DNA of 64,000 bases, taken from positions 92,794-156,793 of the forward strand of contig NZ_PHKV01000008.1 in NCBI RefSeq assembly GCF_002846205.1. Direction: 5' to 3'. Source of the DNA: Xanthomonas prunicola. Lineage in GTDB: Bacteria; Pseudomonadota; Gammaproteobacteria; Xanthomonadales; Xanthomonadaceae. Positions 26,792-35,122 of this stretch are shown one piece after another (within the stretch, counting starts at the first letter, position 1; each line of letters starts with the position of its first letter). The translations under genes were made by a program, and so were the position numbers. The notes below the pieces were generated by a model. The model was not told the origin of the DNA. It did not search any database and saw nothing but the letters and a program-made list of their open reading frames with translations.

Positions 26792-27751
26792 TCAAAGATC
26801 CAGCACCAACCGTGGCGAGCGGCTGCGTGAACAGCACACGGTGATCTGCCGGTTGGTGGCACGTTCGGCGTCGCTAAGCACGCTGTCGCGATGATCTGGC
26901 ATCCCAGCCAGCACGCCGGTCAGACAGGCGCCGCACATGCCTTGTTCGCATGACAGCGGCACCTCGATACCAGCATCGAGCAGGGCGCTGGCGATGCTGC
27001 AATCGGCCGGCACCTGCACCACACGGCCGCTGGCGGCCAGTTCCACTTCGAACGCGCTGTCGGCATCGTGGGCCAGGCTAGGCGCGGCGGCAGCGAAGTG
27101 TTCGCGATGCAGTTGCGCTGCCGTCCAGCCATGCGCCTTCGCCAGCACGGTGAAATGGTCCATGAAGGCGGTTGGCCCGCACAGATACAGCTGATCGCGC
27201 GCACGCGCCTGACCCAGTTCCTCCGGGACATGCACACGCGGGCTCTGCCCTCCGTCGCTCAGATGCATATGCACCTGCCCTTGTGTGAAGCCTTGTTGCA
27301 AGCGCTGCGAAAACGCCACATCGGCATGGCGGCGTGCGTAGTAATGCAGCACGAAGGGCTCGCCGCGCGCTTCCAGTGCTTCGGCCATCGACAGCAGCGG
27401 GGTGATGCCGATGCCGGCAGCCAGCAGCACGTGGCGCTCGCCCGGATGCAGCGGGAACAGATTGCGTGGTGTTGAAATACGCAGTCGATCGCCTGGTGCG
27501 AGCTGTTCGCACAGATGCCGCGAGCCGCCGCGCGAGGCGTCGGCGAGCTTGACGCACAGCAAATAGTGGTCGCGCACATGCGGCGCGCTGGCGATCGAAT
27601 ACTGGCGAATCAATCCATCGGGCAGGTGCAGATCCACATGCGCGCCGGCCTCGAACGCGGGCAACTCGCTGTCGATCGGCTCCAGCCGGATCGCACGCTG
27701 ACGGTGGCCTTGCTCGGCCACGGCGGCAACACGTACTTCATGCAGGCTCAT
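26792..27751 (-). CDS. hpxE: Rieske-oxygenase reductase HpxE (VanB/PDR type)
   Basis: 319 residues: an N-terminal flavin domain with RQYSIAS (FMN contact), an NAD(P) domain with LLAAGIGITPLLSM and YLCGP, and a C-terminal plant-type 2Fe-2S ferredoxin domain with SCEQGMCGACLTG and a later Cys. This is the phthalate-dioxygenase-reductase layout. It would pass electrons from NAD(P)H to the oxygenase encoded 17 bases upstream. In Klebsiella the pair HpxD-HpxE is needed for hypoxanthine oxidation. A vanillate-demethylase role is the alternative, but the purine context argues against it. Confidence 0.78.
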   Translation of the reverse strand: MSLHEVRVAAVAEQGHRQRAIRLEPIDSELPAFEAGAHVDLHLPDGLIRQYSIASAPHVRDHYLLCVKLADASRGGSRHLCEQLAPGDRLRISTPRNLFPLHPGERHVLLAAGIGITPLLSMAEALEARGEPFVLHYYARRHADVAFSQRLQQGFTQGQVHMHLSDGGQSPRVHVPEELGQARARDQLYLCGPTAFMDHFTVLAKAHGWTAAQLHREHFAAAAPSLAHDADSAFEVELAASGRVVQVPADCSIASALLDAGIEVPLSCEQGMCGACLTGVLAGMPDHRDSVLSDAERATNRQITVCCSRSRSPRLVLDL

Positions 27752-27768
27752 GGCGCGCTCCTTGGCGG

Positions 27769-28821
27769 TCAGCGCAGGAAGAAATCGCTATAGCCCTGGC
27801 TGCGCAGGCCACGGCGGTAAGCGATCGAACTGCGGTCGGCCGGGATATGTACTTCCAGCAGCGGGTCCAGCGGCAGATATTCCGGCCGTTGCGCCTCCAC
27901 CATGGCGCGGTCCTCTTCGAACACGCGCAGGTTGAAGGCATGCACGTCCTCTACCGGCAGATGGGTGTCGAAATTGCGCGCGATCGGCACCAGCAGGCGC
28001 GTCTTGTGTTTGGAGACCGGGCTGGCCGCGTTCATGATCACCAGCCGCTTGCGCGGCACCGGGAAGTGGATGGTGAGGGTGGCGGTGAACGGCAGATGCA
28101 CCTCGAAATGGCGCAGCCACTGGAAATCCGGATCCACGTCCGGCAACGGCATGTCCACCGAATAATTGGCCACCGTGCTCAGGTAATCGGCGTTGAAGCC
28201 GGTCGGCGTTTCGGTGGTGGTATAGGCCGGCACTTCGCGCTTGTCCGGCTGGGCGAAGGTGGCGGTATGCACGAAGGCGAAATGCGCCACGTCGATGAAC
28301 CCCTCCAGCTGGCGCGCGGCGCTGCCGCCGATGTCGAACGCCGGGCAGACGATCTGCTGGAAGCCGTCCTCGTCCCAGCCCGGCATCGGTGGGATCTGCA
28401 CTTCGGCCTCGCTCACGTTCGCCGGCTTGGCCAGGCAGACCCAGATCAAGCCGTAGCGCTCGGCCACCGCATAGGTGTGCAGGCGCATCTTGGCCGGGAT
28501 GTTCTGATTTGGACTGGCCGGGATGTGATTGCAGCGCCCGCCCGCGCCGAAGCGCAGCCCGTGGTAGGCGCAGACCACGCCGCCACCATCGGCCGTGCCC
28601 ATGCTCAGCGGCACGCCGCGGTGCGGGCAGACATCGCGCGCGGCCACCAATTCGTCGCCCAGCCGGTACAGCACCAGCGGCTCGTCCAGCAGGGTGGCCT
28701 TGAACGGCGCTTGCCCGACCTCGCTGCTCAGCGCCACCGCGTGCCAGTGCTGGGCCAGGCGCTGCCAGTCGGCGGCGTCGAAGGTGCAGTGCAGCGGCAG
28801 GGCGGGGACGGCGACATCCAT
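27769..28821 (-). CDS. hpxD: Rieske non-heme iron oxygenase HpxD
   Basis: 350 residues. The Rieske cluster ligands are CPHRG (near residue 65) and CAYHGLRFG (near 84). The mononuclear iron site is in GFIDVAHFAFVHTATF. The architecture is that of VanA/HpxD single-component oxygenases partnered by a PDR reductase, which follows directly. In Klebsiella HpxD with HpxE hydroxylates hypoxanthine. The start MDVAVPALPL is the first ATG after the regulatory region; longer in-frame sequence upstream is the shadow of the LysR gene. Divergent from the LysR regulator. Confidence 0.78.
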   Translation of the reverse strand: MDVAVPALPLHCTFDAADWQRLAQHWHAVALSSEVGQAPFKATLLDEPLVLYRLGDELVAARDVCPHRGVPLSMGTADGGGVVCAYHGLRFGAGGRCNHIPASPNQNIPAKMRLHTYAVAERYGLIWVCLAKPANVSEAEVQIPPMPGWDEDGFQQIVCPAFDIGGSAARQLEGFIDVAHFAFVHTATFAQPDKREVPAYTTTETPTGFNADYLSTVANYSVDMPLPDVDPDFQWLRHFEVHLPFTATLTIHFPVPRKRLVIMNAASPVSKHKTRLLVPIARNFDTHLPVEDVHAFNLRVFEEDRAMVEAQRPEYLPLDPLLEVHIPADRSSIAYRRGLRSQGYSDFFLR

Positions 28822-28912
28822 GGGGCGGTCTCTGGCGTGAGGCGGGAGCGGTGCCGGATTGACTCTAGGAAGCCGGGGGTGTGTGATCAAACATCGTTTT
28901 TCCGCCAAGCCA

Positions 28913-28927
28913 TTGCAAAAAATGCAA
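28913..28927. promoter_or_regulatory. candidate LysR operator between hpxD and its regulator
   Basis: Perfect inverted repeat TTGCA-N5-TGCAA with the T-N11-A pattern. It lies about 99 bases upstream of the hpxD ATG and 28 upstream of the divergent LysR ATG. The 17 bases from 28914 recur exactly upstream of allC. Position and form fit autoregulation plus activation by the LysR protein. Confidence 0.7.
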
Positions 28928-28947
28928 CGCCAACCGAGTCCCGTCCC

Positions 28948-29865
28948 ATGCTGACCTTCTCCCGCTTCACCCGTTACTTCATCGAAGTGGCCCGCTGCGG
29001 CAGCATCCGCAAGGCCTCCGACGTGTTGCACGTGTCGGCTTCGGCGATCGACCGGCAGATCCTCAAGGCCGAGGAAGAGCTGGGCGCGCAGCTGTTCGAG
29101 CGCCTGCCCGGCCGGCTGCGGCTCACCGCGGCCGGCGAGCTGCTGCTGGTGGATGTGCGCGGCTGGGAGAAGGCCTACGCCCGCACGCTGGAGCGCTTCG
29201 ACGAGCTCAAGGGGCTGCGTCGCGGGCACGTGGAGATCGCCATGATCGACGCGCTCAGCGAGGGCGTGGTGCCGGAGGCGGTGGCCGCATTGGTGCAGGA
29301 GTACCCCGGCATCACCTTCAACCTGTCCACCGCGCGCAATCAGCGGGTGATGGAAATGGTGACCTCGGCCGATGTGGATATCGGCCTGCTGCTGGACCCG
29401 GTGAGCAGCGTGGACCTGGAGGTGCGCGCGTTTGCGGATATCCCGCTGGGGATTGCCATGCCGGTGGGCCACCCGTTGAGCACGCGCACCGAACTGCAGC
29501 TGAGCGAGACCTTGGAGCACCGATTGCTTCTGCCGGCCGCGCCGTTGATCGTGGGCGAGCACGCCAAGGTGTTGTACCAGCGCCAGCATATCGACGTGAA
29601 GCGGCTCACCCATTGCAACGATGTACGCACCTTGCGCGGACTGGTGCGCGCCGGCGCCGGCGTGGGGCTGATGTCGTGGCTGGACGCCGCGCCCGACGTG
29701 GCCGACGGGCGACTGGCGTTCGTGCCGTTCCGCCAGCACCTGACCAAACCGATGACGCTGGCCTTGTGCGTGGCCCCGCAGCGTCAGCTCTCGCGTTCGG
29801 CGCAACTGGCGATCCAGGCGCTGGCAGCGAAGATCGATGCGATGGCGATACCGGTGGTGGGTTGA
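28948..29865 (+). CDS. LysR-family regulator of the purine genes (HpxR-like)
   Basis: 305 residues. N-terminal winged helix-turn-helix (CGSIRKASDVLHVSASAIDR, then QILKAEEELGAQLFER), then a substrate-binding domain from about residue 90. Divergent from hpxD with 126 bases between the starts and a T-N11-A box in between, the usual arrangement for a LysR activator. Klebsiella HpxR is a LysR protein controlling hpxDE, so an equivalent role is likely. The ATG at 28948 is chosen because the HTH follows directly; in-frame sequence upstream is antisense to hpxD. Confidence 0.85.
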   Translation: MLTFSRFTRYFIEVARCGSIRKASDVLHVSASAIDRQILKAEEELGAQLFERLPGRLRLTAAGELLLVDVRGWEKAYARTLERFDELKGLRRGHVEIAMIDALSEGVVPEAVAALVQEYPGITFNLSTARNQRVMEMVTSADVDIGLLLDPVSSVDLEVRAFADIPLGIAMPVGHPLSTRTELQLSETLEHRLLLPAAPLIVGEHAKVLYQRQHIDVKRLTHCNDVRTLRGLVRAGAGVGLMSWLDAAPDVADGRLAFVPFRQHLTKPMTLALCVAPQRQLSRSAQLAIQALAAKIDAMAIPVVG

Positions 29866-29925
29866 GCGTGCTGCGCAAGCGGCCCTCACCCCCGCCCCTC
29901 TCCCGCAGGCGGGAGAGGGGGAAGC

Positions 29926-29960
29926 CAGTGCGTTCGTGCAGGCCGATAGCATGCAGGTGC
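29926..29960. repeat. 35-base direct repeat, copy 1
   Basis: Identical to 30040-30074, starting CAGTGCGTTCGTGCAGG and ending ATGCAGGTGC. It lies right after the first palindrome of the cluster. Confidence 0.85.
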
Positions 29961-30039
29961 CGCTGATCGCATCCAGATCCCGCCGCGGAGATCCCTTCTC
30001 CCGCCTGCGGGAGGAGGTGCTCGCGGGGCGGGGAAACGG

Positions 30040-30074
30040 CAGTGCGTTCGTGCAGGCCGATAGCATGCAGGTGC
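30040..30074. repeat. 35-base direct repeat, copy 2
   Basis: Exact copy of 29926-29960, 114 bases away, after the second palindrome, so palindrome plus repeat appears to have been duplicated as a unit. Confidence 0.85.
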
Positions 30075-30237
30075 TGCCGACTGCATGCAGATCCCGTCCT
30101 GCAGATCCCGGCGTGGATATCCAGATCCAGTGGTGCATATCCCTTCTCCCGCTTGCGGGAGAAGGTGCCCGCAGGGCGGATGAGGGAAACGCCCACCCAG
30201 TACAATCGCATCTGCTCTTTCAGGCGACACCCGCACC

Positions 30238-31050
30238 ATGCAGTTGATCGATATCGGCGCCAACCTCACCCATGATTCCTTCGATCGTGACCGCGAGGCC
30301 GTGCTGCAACGCGCACGCGAGGCGGGTGTGGCACAGCTGGTGATCACCGGTGCCAGCCGTGAACATTCGCCACTGGCCTTGCAGTTAGCGCAGCAACACC
30401 CCGGATTCCTGTACGCCACCGCCGGCGTGCATCCGCACCACGCCGTGGAATTCACCGCCGAATGCGAAGCCGAAATGCGCACGCTGCAGGCACATCCGCA
30501 GGTGGTGGCGGTGGGCGAATGCGGGCTGGATTACTTCCGCGATTTCGCGCCACGCCCGGCACAGCACAAGGCCTTCGAACGCCAGCTGCAGTTGGCTGCC
30601 GACAACGGCAAACCGCTGTTCCTGCACCAGCGCGACGCGCATGAAGATTTCCTCGCCATCATGCGCAGCTTCGAAGGTCGCCTGGGTGCGGCGGTGGTGC
30701 ACTGCTTCACTGGGACACGCGAAGAACTGTTCGCCTACCTGGACCGCGATTACTACATCGGCATCACCGGCTGGCTGTGCGACGAACGCCGCGGCGCGCA
30801 TCTGCGCGAGCTGGTGCGCAATATCCCCGCCAACCGCTTGATGATCGAAACCGACGCACCCTACCTGTTGCCGCGCACACTCAAGCCGATGCCCAAGGAC
30901 CGCCGCAACGAGCCGATGTTCCTGTCGCATATCGTCGAAGAACTGGCGCGCGATCGTGGCGAAGACGTCGCCGTGACCGCTGCCAACAGCACGGCAGCGG
31001 CGCGTGCCTTCTTCCGCTTGCCGGAGCCTGCCAGCGCTGAGCGCAGCTAA
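30238..31050 (+). CDS. tatD: TatD-family metal-dependent DNase
   Basis: 270 residues, TIM-barrel metallohydrolase. Metal ligands: IDIGANLTH at the start, TAGVHPHHA, GECGLDY, then PLFLHQRDAHEDF, VVHCFTG and ETDAPYLLPR. TatD acts as a 3'-5' exonuclease on DNA in the cytoplasm. The start at MQLIDIG is conserved. Same strand as the upstream LysR gene but separated by the repeat cluster. Confidence 0.92.
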   Translation: MQLIDIGANLTHDSFDRDREAVLQRAREAGVAQLVITGASREHSPLALQLAQQHPGFLYATAGVHPHHAVEFTAECEAEMRTLQAHPQVVAVGECGLDYFRDFAPRPAQHKAFERQLQLAADNGKPLFLHQRDAHEDFLAIMRSFEGRLGAAVVHCFTGTREELFAYLDRDYYIGITGWLCDERRGAHLRELVRNIPANRLMIETDAPYLLPRTLKPMPKDRRNEPMFLSHIVEELARDRGEDVAVTAANSTAAARAFFRLPEPASAERS

Positions 31051-31170
31051 CACCGCCCAGTGAGCCGGCAGCAGGTGGGTGCCGGTGGCGCGCAGGAACC
31101 GCGGTGAACGAGCGGCACCTGCCGAGCCGAGCATCGGCCACCAGCGTTTGTCATCTGCGGCCAGCCACGC

Positions 31171-32058
31171 TCAGATCAGCGTTGCCAACGCCCATAAATG
31201 CCGCACCAACGGTGTGGTCTCCAAGGCACCCGGCGCGACGGCCAGGGCCAGGCGCGCCAGCGGCATATGGCCTTCGATATCCAGATAGCGCACGCCGGGC
31301 CGCTGCAGTTGTGCGGTGGAGGCGGGCACCACCGAGACGCCCAGTTCGGCCGCCACGAGATTGATGATCGACGACATCTGCGGCGCTTCCTGGGTGATGC
31401 GCAGGGTCACGCCGGATTGCCGGCAGGCGGCCAGGATTTCGTCGTACAGGCTTGAGCCGAAGCTGCGCGGAAACAGGATGAAAGGCTCGCCGGCTAGCGC
31501 CGCCAATGGTGCGCTGTTGCGCGTGGCCAGGGGGTGCGCGGCAGGGACGGCGATCTTCATCGGCTCGTCGGCAAAGCGCAGCAGCTGCAAATCCGGTGGC
31601 GTGCTCAGCCCGTAGCGCACGAACGCCGCATCCAGCCGGCCTTCGGCTAACCCCACCAGCAGGCTGGCGGTATTGGTCTCGTCCAGCAGCAGCTCTACTT
31701 GCGGCCACTTGCGGCGGAAATCGCGAATCAACCGCGGCACCACCGGGCTGAAGGCGGCCGAGGCGGTGAAGCCCAGGCGCAACCGCCCGGACTCGCCACG
31801 CGCCACCCGGCGTGCGGTTTCGGCGGCGCGCTCCACATCGGCGAGCACGCGGCGCACTTCGCCCAGAAACGCCTCGCCGGCCGGAGTCAGTTCGGCACCG
31901 CTATGGGTGCGCCGAAACAACGGCGTGCCCAGCTCCCGTTCCAGTGTCTGGATCTGCTGGCTCAGCGGCGGCTGGCCGATGCCCACCCGCGCGGCGGCAC
32001 GGGTGAAGTTGCCTTCTTCGGCAACCGCCAGGAAGTAGCGCAAGTGACGCAGCTCCAT
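31171..32058 (-). CDS. LysR-family transcriptional regulator (BenM/CatM-like)
   Basis: 295 residues. MELRHLRYFLAVAEEGNF and QPPLSQQIQTLERELG form the winged helix-turn-helix typical of the BenM/CatM/CbnR subgroup; the effector domain follows from about residue 90. Divergent from an MFS transporter gene with roughly 96 bases between the chosen starts, so it probably controls that exporter. Confidence 0.88.
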   Translation of the reverse strand: MELRHLRYFLAVAEEGNFTRAAARVGIGQPPLSQQIQTLERELGTPLFRRTHSGAELTPAGEAFLGEVRRVLADVERAAETARRVARGESGRLRLGFTASAAFSPVVPRLIRDFRRKWPQVELLLDETNTASLLVGLAEGRLDAAFVRYGLSTPPDLQLLRFADEPMKIAVPAAHPLATRNSAPLAALAGEPFILFPRSFGSSLYDEILAACRQSGVTLRITQEAPQMSSIINLVAAELGVSVVPASTAQLQRPGVRYLDIEGHMPLARLALAVAPGALETTPLVRHLWALATLI

Positions 32059-32154
32059 CCATCTTTTCCAGATATGGCAACTGCCACCATCATATATTGG
32101 ACAGGGGGTGGTGGCGGGCGAATACTCGCCTTCCCACGTCTCAAGTGCGCTGCT

Positions 32155-33435
32155 GTGTCTTCCTCTGATCGCCGCCCGAGTCCGCTGCCCGACCCATCCG
32201 TGACCTTCGACGCTAGCGCCGCCGCACCGGCAGCGTTGCGCATTCGCCTGGCGCTGTTTCTGGCCGGCTTTGCCACCTTCTCGCTGCTGTACAGCGTGCA
32301 GCCGGTGCTGCCGGAATTCGCGCGTGCCTTCCAAGTGGACGCAGCGACCGCCTCGCTGCCGTTGTCGCTGGCCACTGGCGCACTGGCCCTGGCCATCTTC
32401 TGTGCCGGCGCAGTGTCGGAAAACCTCGGCCGGCGCGGGCTGATGTTCGTGTCGATCGCCATCGCGGCGGTGCTCAACCTGATCGCTGCGTTCCTGCCGC
32501 ACTGGGGTGCGCTGGTGCTGGTGCGCACCTTGTCCGGCATCGCGCTGGGCGGAGTACCGGCGGTGGCGATGGTGTACCTGGGCGAAGAATTGCCGGCCAA
32601 CAAGATGGGCGCGGCCACCGGCTTGTACGTGGCCGGTAATGCCTTTGGCGGCATGAGCGGACGCATCGTGATGAGCGTGCTGACCGACCACACCGATTGG
32701 CGCACCGCATTGGCGGTGTTGAGCGTGTTCGATCTGCTGTGCGCACTGGCGTTCTTCTGGTTGCTGCCGCCGTCGCGCAACTTCGTGCGTCGGCACGGCA
32801 TCAATCTGCGTTTTCATCTGCGCGCCTGGGCCGGGCATCTGCGCGATCGCAATCTGCCGTTTCTGTTCGCGCTGCCGTTCCTGTTGATGGGCGTGTTCGT
32901 GTGCCTGTACAACTACGCCGGCTTTCGCCTGGGTGGGCCGGAATTCGGTTTGAGCCAGAGCCAGATCGGCATGATCTTCAGCGCCTATGTGTTTGGCATC
33001 GTCAGTTCGTCGGTGGCCGGTGCCGCCTCTGACCGGTTCGGGCGCGGGCCGGTGGTCACGACCGGCATCGTGCTATGCGTGCTCGGCGTGGCGCTGACCT
33101 TGGCGCACGTGCTGGCGTTGGTGGTGACCGGCATCGTGCTGCTGACGATCGGGTTTTTCATCGCGCATTCGGCCGCCAGTGCGTGGGTGAGCCGGCTCGG
33201 TGGCGCGCATCGCAGTCACGCCGCATCGCTGTATCTGCTGGCGTATTACGCCGGCTCCAGCGTGATCGGCGCGCTCGGCGGCTGGTTCTGGCAGCACGGT
33301 GGCTGGGGTGCGCTGGTCGGTATGTGCCTGACCTTGCTGGCGCTCGCTTTCGCGGCCGCCTACGTGTTGCGCCAGCGCGCCGACGACACGCGGCCTTACG
33401 GCCGGTTTGCGCCGCATCCTGCGCGTGGCGAATGA
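32155..33435 (+). CDS. MFS transporter (YnfM-like exporter)
   Basis: About 426 residues with 12 predicted membrane segments. Segment 1 is LALFLAGFATFSLLYSVQPV, and the loop 2-3 motif reads GAVSENLGRRGLMF. A second GAASDRFGRGPVV marks the other half. The pattern VQPVLPEFARAF is typical of YnfM-type transporters. The start is uncertain: GTG at 32155 leaves room for a divergent promoter, while ATG at 32074 would leave only 15 bases to the LysR start. Substrate unknown. Confidence 0.85.
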   Translation: MSSSDRRPSPLPDPSVTFDASAAAPAALRIRLALFLAGFATFSLLYSVQPVLPEFARAFQVDAATASLPLSLATGALALAIFCAGAVSENLGRRGLMFVSIAIAAVLNLIAAFLPHWGALVLVRTLSGIALGGVPAVAMVYLGEELPANKMGAATGLYVAGNAFGGMSGRIVMSVLTDHTDWRTALAVLSVFDLLCALAFFWLLPPSRNFVRRHGINLRFHLRAWAGHLRDRNLPFLFALPFLLMGVFVCLYNYAGFRLGGPEFGLSQSQIGMIFSAYVFGIVSSSVAGAASDRFGRGPVVTTGIVLCVLGVALTLAHVLALVVTGIVLLTIGFFIAHSAASAWVSRLGGAHRSHAASLYLLAYYAGSSVIGALGGWFWQHGGWGALVGMCLTLLALAFAAAYVLRQRADDTRPYGRFAPHPARGE

Positions 33436-33440
33436 CATGA

Positions 33441-33586
33441 CTGCAGCAGGCGCAGGACCACATCGTCGCTGCCGGTGTCACCATCGAGCAGGGTCCGATC
33501 CAGCGTACCGGCGCAACCGGCGCGTTGTTGTCGGTCTCCTCCGCGATCCGGACGGCAACCTGATCGAGGTCAGCAACTTGCTGTAG
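33441..33586 (+). pseudogene. remnant of a glyoxalase/VOC-family gene
   Basis: The strand encodes the C-terminal end of a VOC protein, AGVTIEQGPIQRTGATGALL followed, after a one-base shift, by LRDPDGNLIEVSNLL and a TAG. The DPDGN...E motif carries the last metal-binding Glu of this family. The first two thirds of the gene are missing and one base is lost near 33530, so it is a relic directly behind the MFS gene. Confidence 0.75.
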
Positions 33587-33680
33587 TGGCCGATTGCTGT
33601 GCCATGGGTGCGCTGTGCGACGTGGTAGGTGGCGCGATGCAAGGCACCTTGAAGCGATGGCTGTCGCTCACCCTTCCGAT

Positions 33681-34109
33681 CTAGCGTGCCCGCTTGCTGC
33701 GTGCCGTCTGCGCTGCAGAAGGTGGCGCGGCGATCGCATCGGCCGCACCCTGTGCCAGGGTCTCCAGCAGGCGCCCACGCCGCCGTTCCAGATCGGCCAG
33801 CTGGCGTTCGATCTGCTGCAGACGCGCGCGATGCACGTATGCGGTTTCCGGGCACATCTGCGCGCCTTCCACCAACCGCATGCAATCGGGGAAGCCGAGG
33901 ATGTCGTCCAGACTGAAGCCGGTGGCGATCAGGCGCTGAATCTGCCGCACCTGTGCAACGCACGCTGCAGGGAAGACCCGATAGCCGTTGGCGCTGCTTG
34001 AGGACGTCAGCAATCCATGGGCATCGTAGTGACGAATCGAGCGCACGCTGGCGCCAGTCTGCAGTGCCAGTGCGCCAATGCTCAGCGAGGGTTCGGGAGG
34101 CGTTGCCAT
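33681..34109 (-). CDS. MerR-family transcriptional regulator
   Basis: 142 residues. An N-terminal MerR winged helix: LSIGALALQTGASVRSIRHY, DAHGLLTSSSSANGYRVF, then a coiled-coil (VHRARLQQIERQLADLERRR). Cys residues occur singly (FPDCMRLVEGAQMC), so metal sensing is possible but not evident. The start at MATPPEPSLSIG is preferred over an ATG 24 bases upstream. Divergent from an alpha/beta hydrolase with a MerR-type dyad between. Confidence 0.85.
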   Translation of the reverse strand: MATPPEPSLSIGALALQTGASVRSIRHYDAHGLLTSSSSANGYRVFPAACVAQVRQIQRLIATGFSLDDILGFPDCMRLVEGAQMCPETAYVHRARLQQIERQLADLERRRGRLLETLAQGAADAIAAPPSAAQTARSKRAR

Positions 34110-34136
34110 GCGCCAAGCATACGTTGCACGCACTGC

Positions 34137-34168
34137 TTGACCCTCACATTGGTGTCAGGCTGGAGGAT
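34137..34168 (+). promoter_or_regulatory. MerR-type promoter/operator
   Basis: TTGACC (34137-34142) serves as a -35 and overlaps the dyad CCTCACATTGGTGTCAGG (34142-34159), of which 14 of 18 positions are symmetric. MerR regulators bind such dyads in over-long 19-20-base spacers; the -10 near 34163-34168 is weak. It faces the hydrolase gene. Confidence 0.5.
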
Positions 34169-34198
34169 GGCCGCTCCGATTGTCTGGAGTTCACTCCG

Positions 34199-35122
34199 AT
34201 GCCTGTTCGCTTCCCGGTCATTGGCATGCGGCCGATGCGCTACGTTCTGGCTTGCCTGTTGCTGCTTTCTTCAACGTTGGCCGCGGCCGTCACCCCTGCT
34301 TCGCGCAGTTATACGGTGACTGCGCCCGATGGCGTCACCCTGGCAGTGCAAGAGCACGGCGCCGCCGAGGGCCCGCCGATCGTGTTCGTGCATGGCCTGC
34401 TCGGCAGCCGCATCAATTGGGATGCGCAGCTGGCCGATGCGCGTTTGCAGCGCTATCGGCTGATTACCTACGATTTGCGGGGGCATGGCTTGTCCGGAAA
34501 GCCGGTCGCGGCATCTACGTATCAGGAGGGCATGCGTTGGGCCGACGACCTTGCTGCCGTGTTGAAGGGGGCAAGCGCGCGCGACGCGGTCGTGGTGGGG
34601 TGGTCCCTGGGCGGCGCAGTGATCAGCAACTACCTGAGCCACTACGGCGATACCGGGCTTGCCGGAGTGGTGTACGTCGACGGTGTGATCGAACTGCGCG
34701 CGGAACAGTTGGGTGCGCATCCAGCGATCTATCGTGATCTGGTCTCGCCGGATCTGCGCACGCATCTGCAGGCGGTGCAGGAGTTCCTGCGGCTGTGCTT
34801 CGCCACTCAACCGCCCGCACCGGTATTCGAGACGTTGCTGGCCAACGCATCGCTGGCCTCGTGGGACATGCAGCGTGCCATGCAAGGCATGTCGATCGAC
34901 CTTGTCGGCCTGCAACACACGCGCCTGCCGGTGTTGCTGATGTACGGCGCGCGCGATGCGCTGGTGGCGACCGAGCCGACGTTGATGCGTGCCAGACAGG
35001 TGCAACCACGGGCGCAGACCGTGCTGTATCCGGACGCCGGGCACGCTCCGTTCCTGGAAGACAGCGTGCGTTTCAATCAGGATCTGCTGCGCTTTGTCGA
35101 ACAGATACGCGCGGCGCATTGA
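34199..35122 (+). CDS. exported alpha/beta hydrolase
   Basis: About 307 residues. A signal peptide occurs within the first 35 residues (MRYVLACLLLLSSTLAAAVT); the start could be the ATG at 34199, 34226 or 34235. Hydrolase marks: VFVHGLLGSR (oxyanion region), YDLRGHGLSGKP, the nucleophile in VGWSLGGAVIS and the late Asp/His in YGARDALV and DAGHAPFLED. Probably periplasmic; haloperoxidase-like family, substrate unknown. Likely controlled by the divergent MerR protein. Confidence 0.82.
   Translation: MPVRFPVIGMRPMRYVLACLLLLSSTLAAAVTPASRSYTVTAPDGVTLAVQEHGAAEGPPIVFVHGLLGSRINWDAQLADARLQRYRLITYDLRGHGLSGKPVAASTYQEGMRWADDLAAVLKGASARDAVVVGWSLGGAVISNYLSHYGDTGLAGVVYVDGVIELRAEQLGAHPAIYRDLVSPDLRTHLQAVQEFLRLCFATQPPAPVFETLLANASLASWDMQRAMQGMSIDLVGLQHTRLPVLLMYGARDALVATEPTLMRARQVQPRAQTVLYPDAGHAPFLEDSVRFNQDLLRFVEQIRAAH

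Larger units (their letters stand above)
29895..30165. repeat. cluster of REP-like palindromes
   Basis: Three palindromes of one type fill the 372-base space between the LysR gene and tatD: 29895-29920 (CCCCTCTCCCGC with its complement), 29994-30017 and 30142-30165 (CCTTCTCCCGC with its complement). They are separated by degenerate copies of an ATCCAGATCCCG-like motif and by two exact 35-base direct repeats. No gene is present from 29866 to 30237. Confidence 0.8.

Noticed and set aside
26792..28821. Vanillate demethylase VanAB
   Set aside because: The domain layout would fit, but the purine permease, deaminase and urate genes around it and the divergent LysR regulator point to HpxDE.
27847..28947. 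N-terminal extension of the LysR regulator
   Set aside because: The extension is antisense to hpxD; the helix-turn-helix starts directly after the ATG at 28948.
29895..30165. A CRISPR array
   Set aside because: The repeats are palindromes with uneven spacing and only two exact direct repeats; no cas gene is present.
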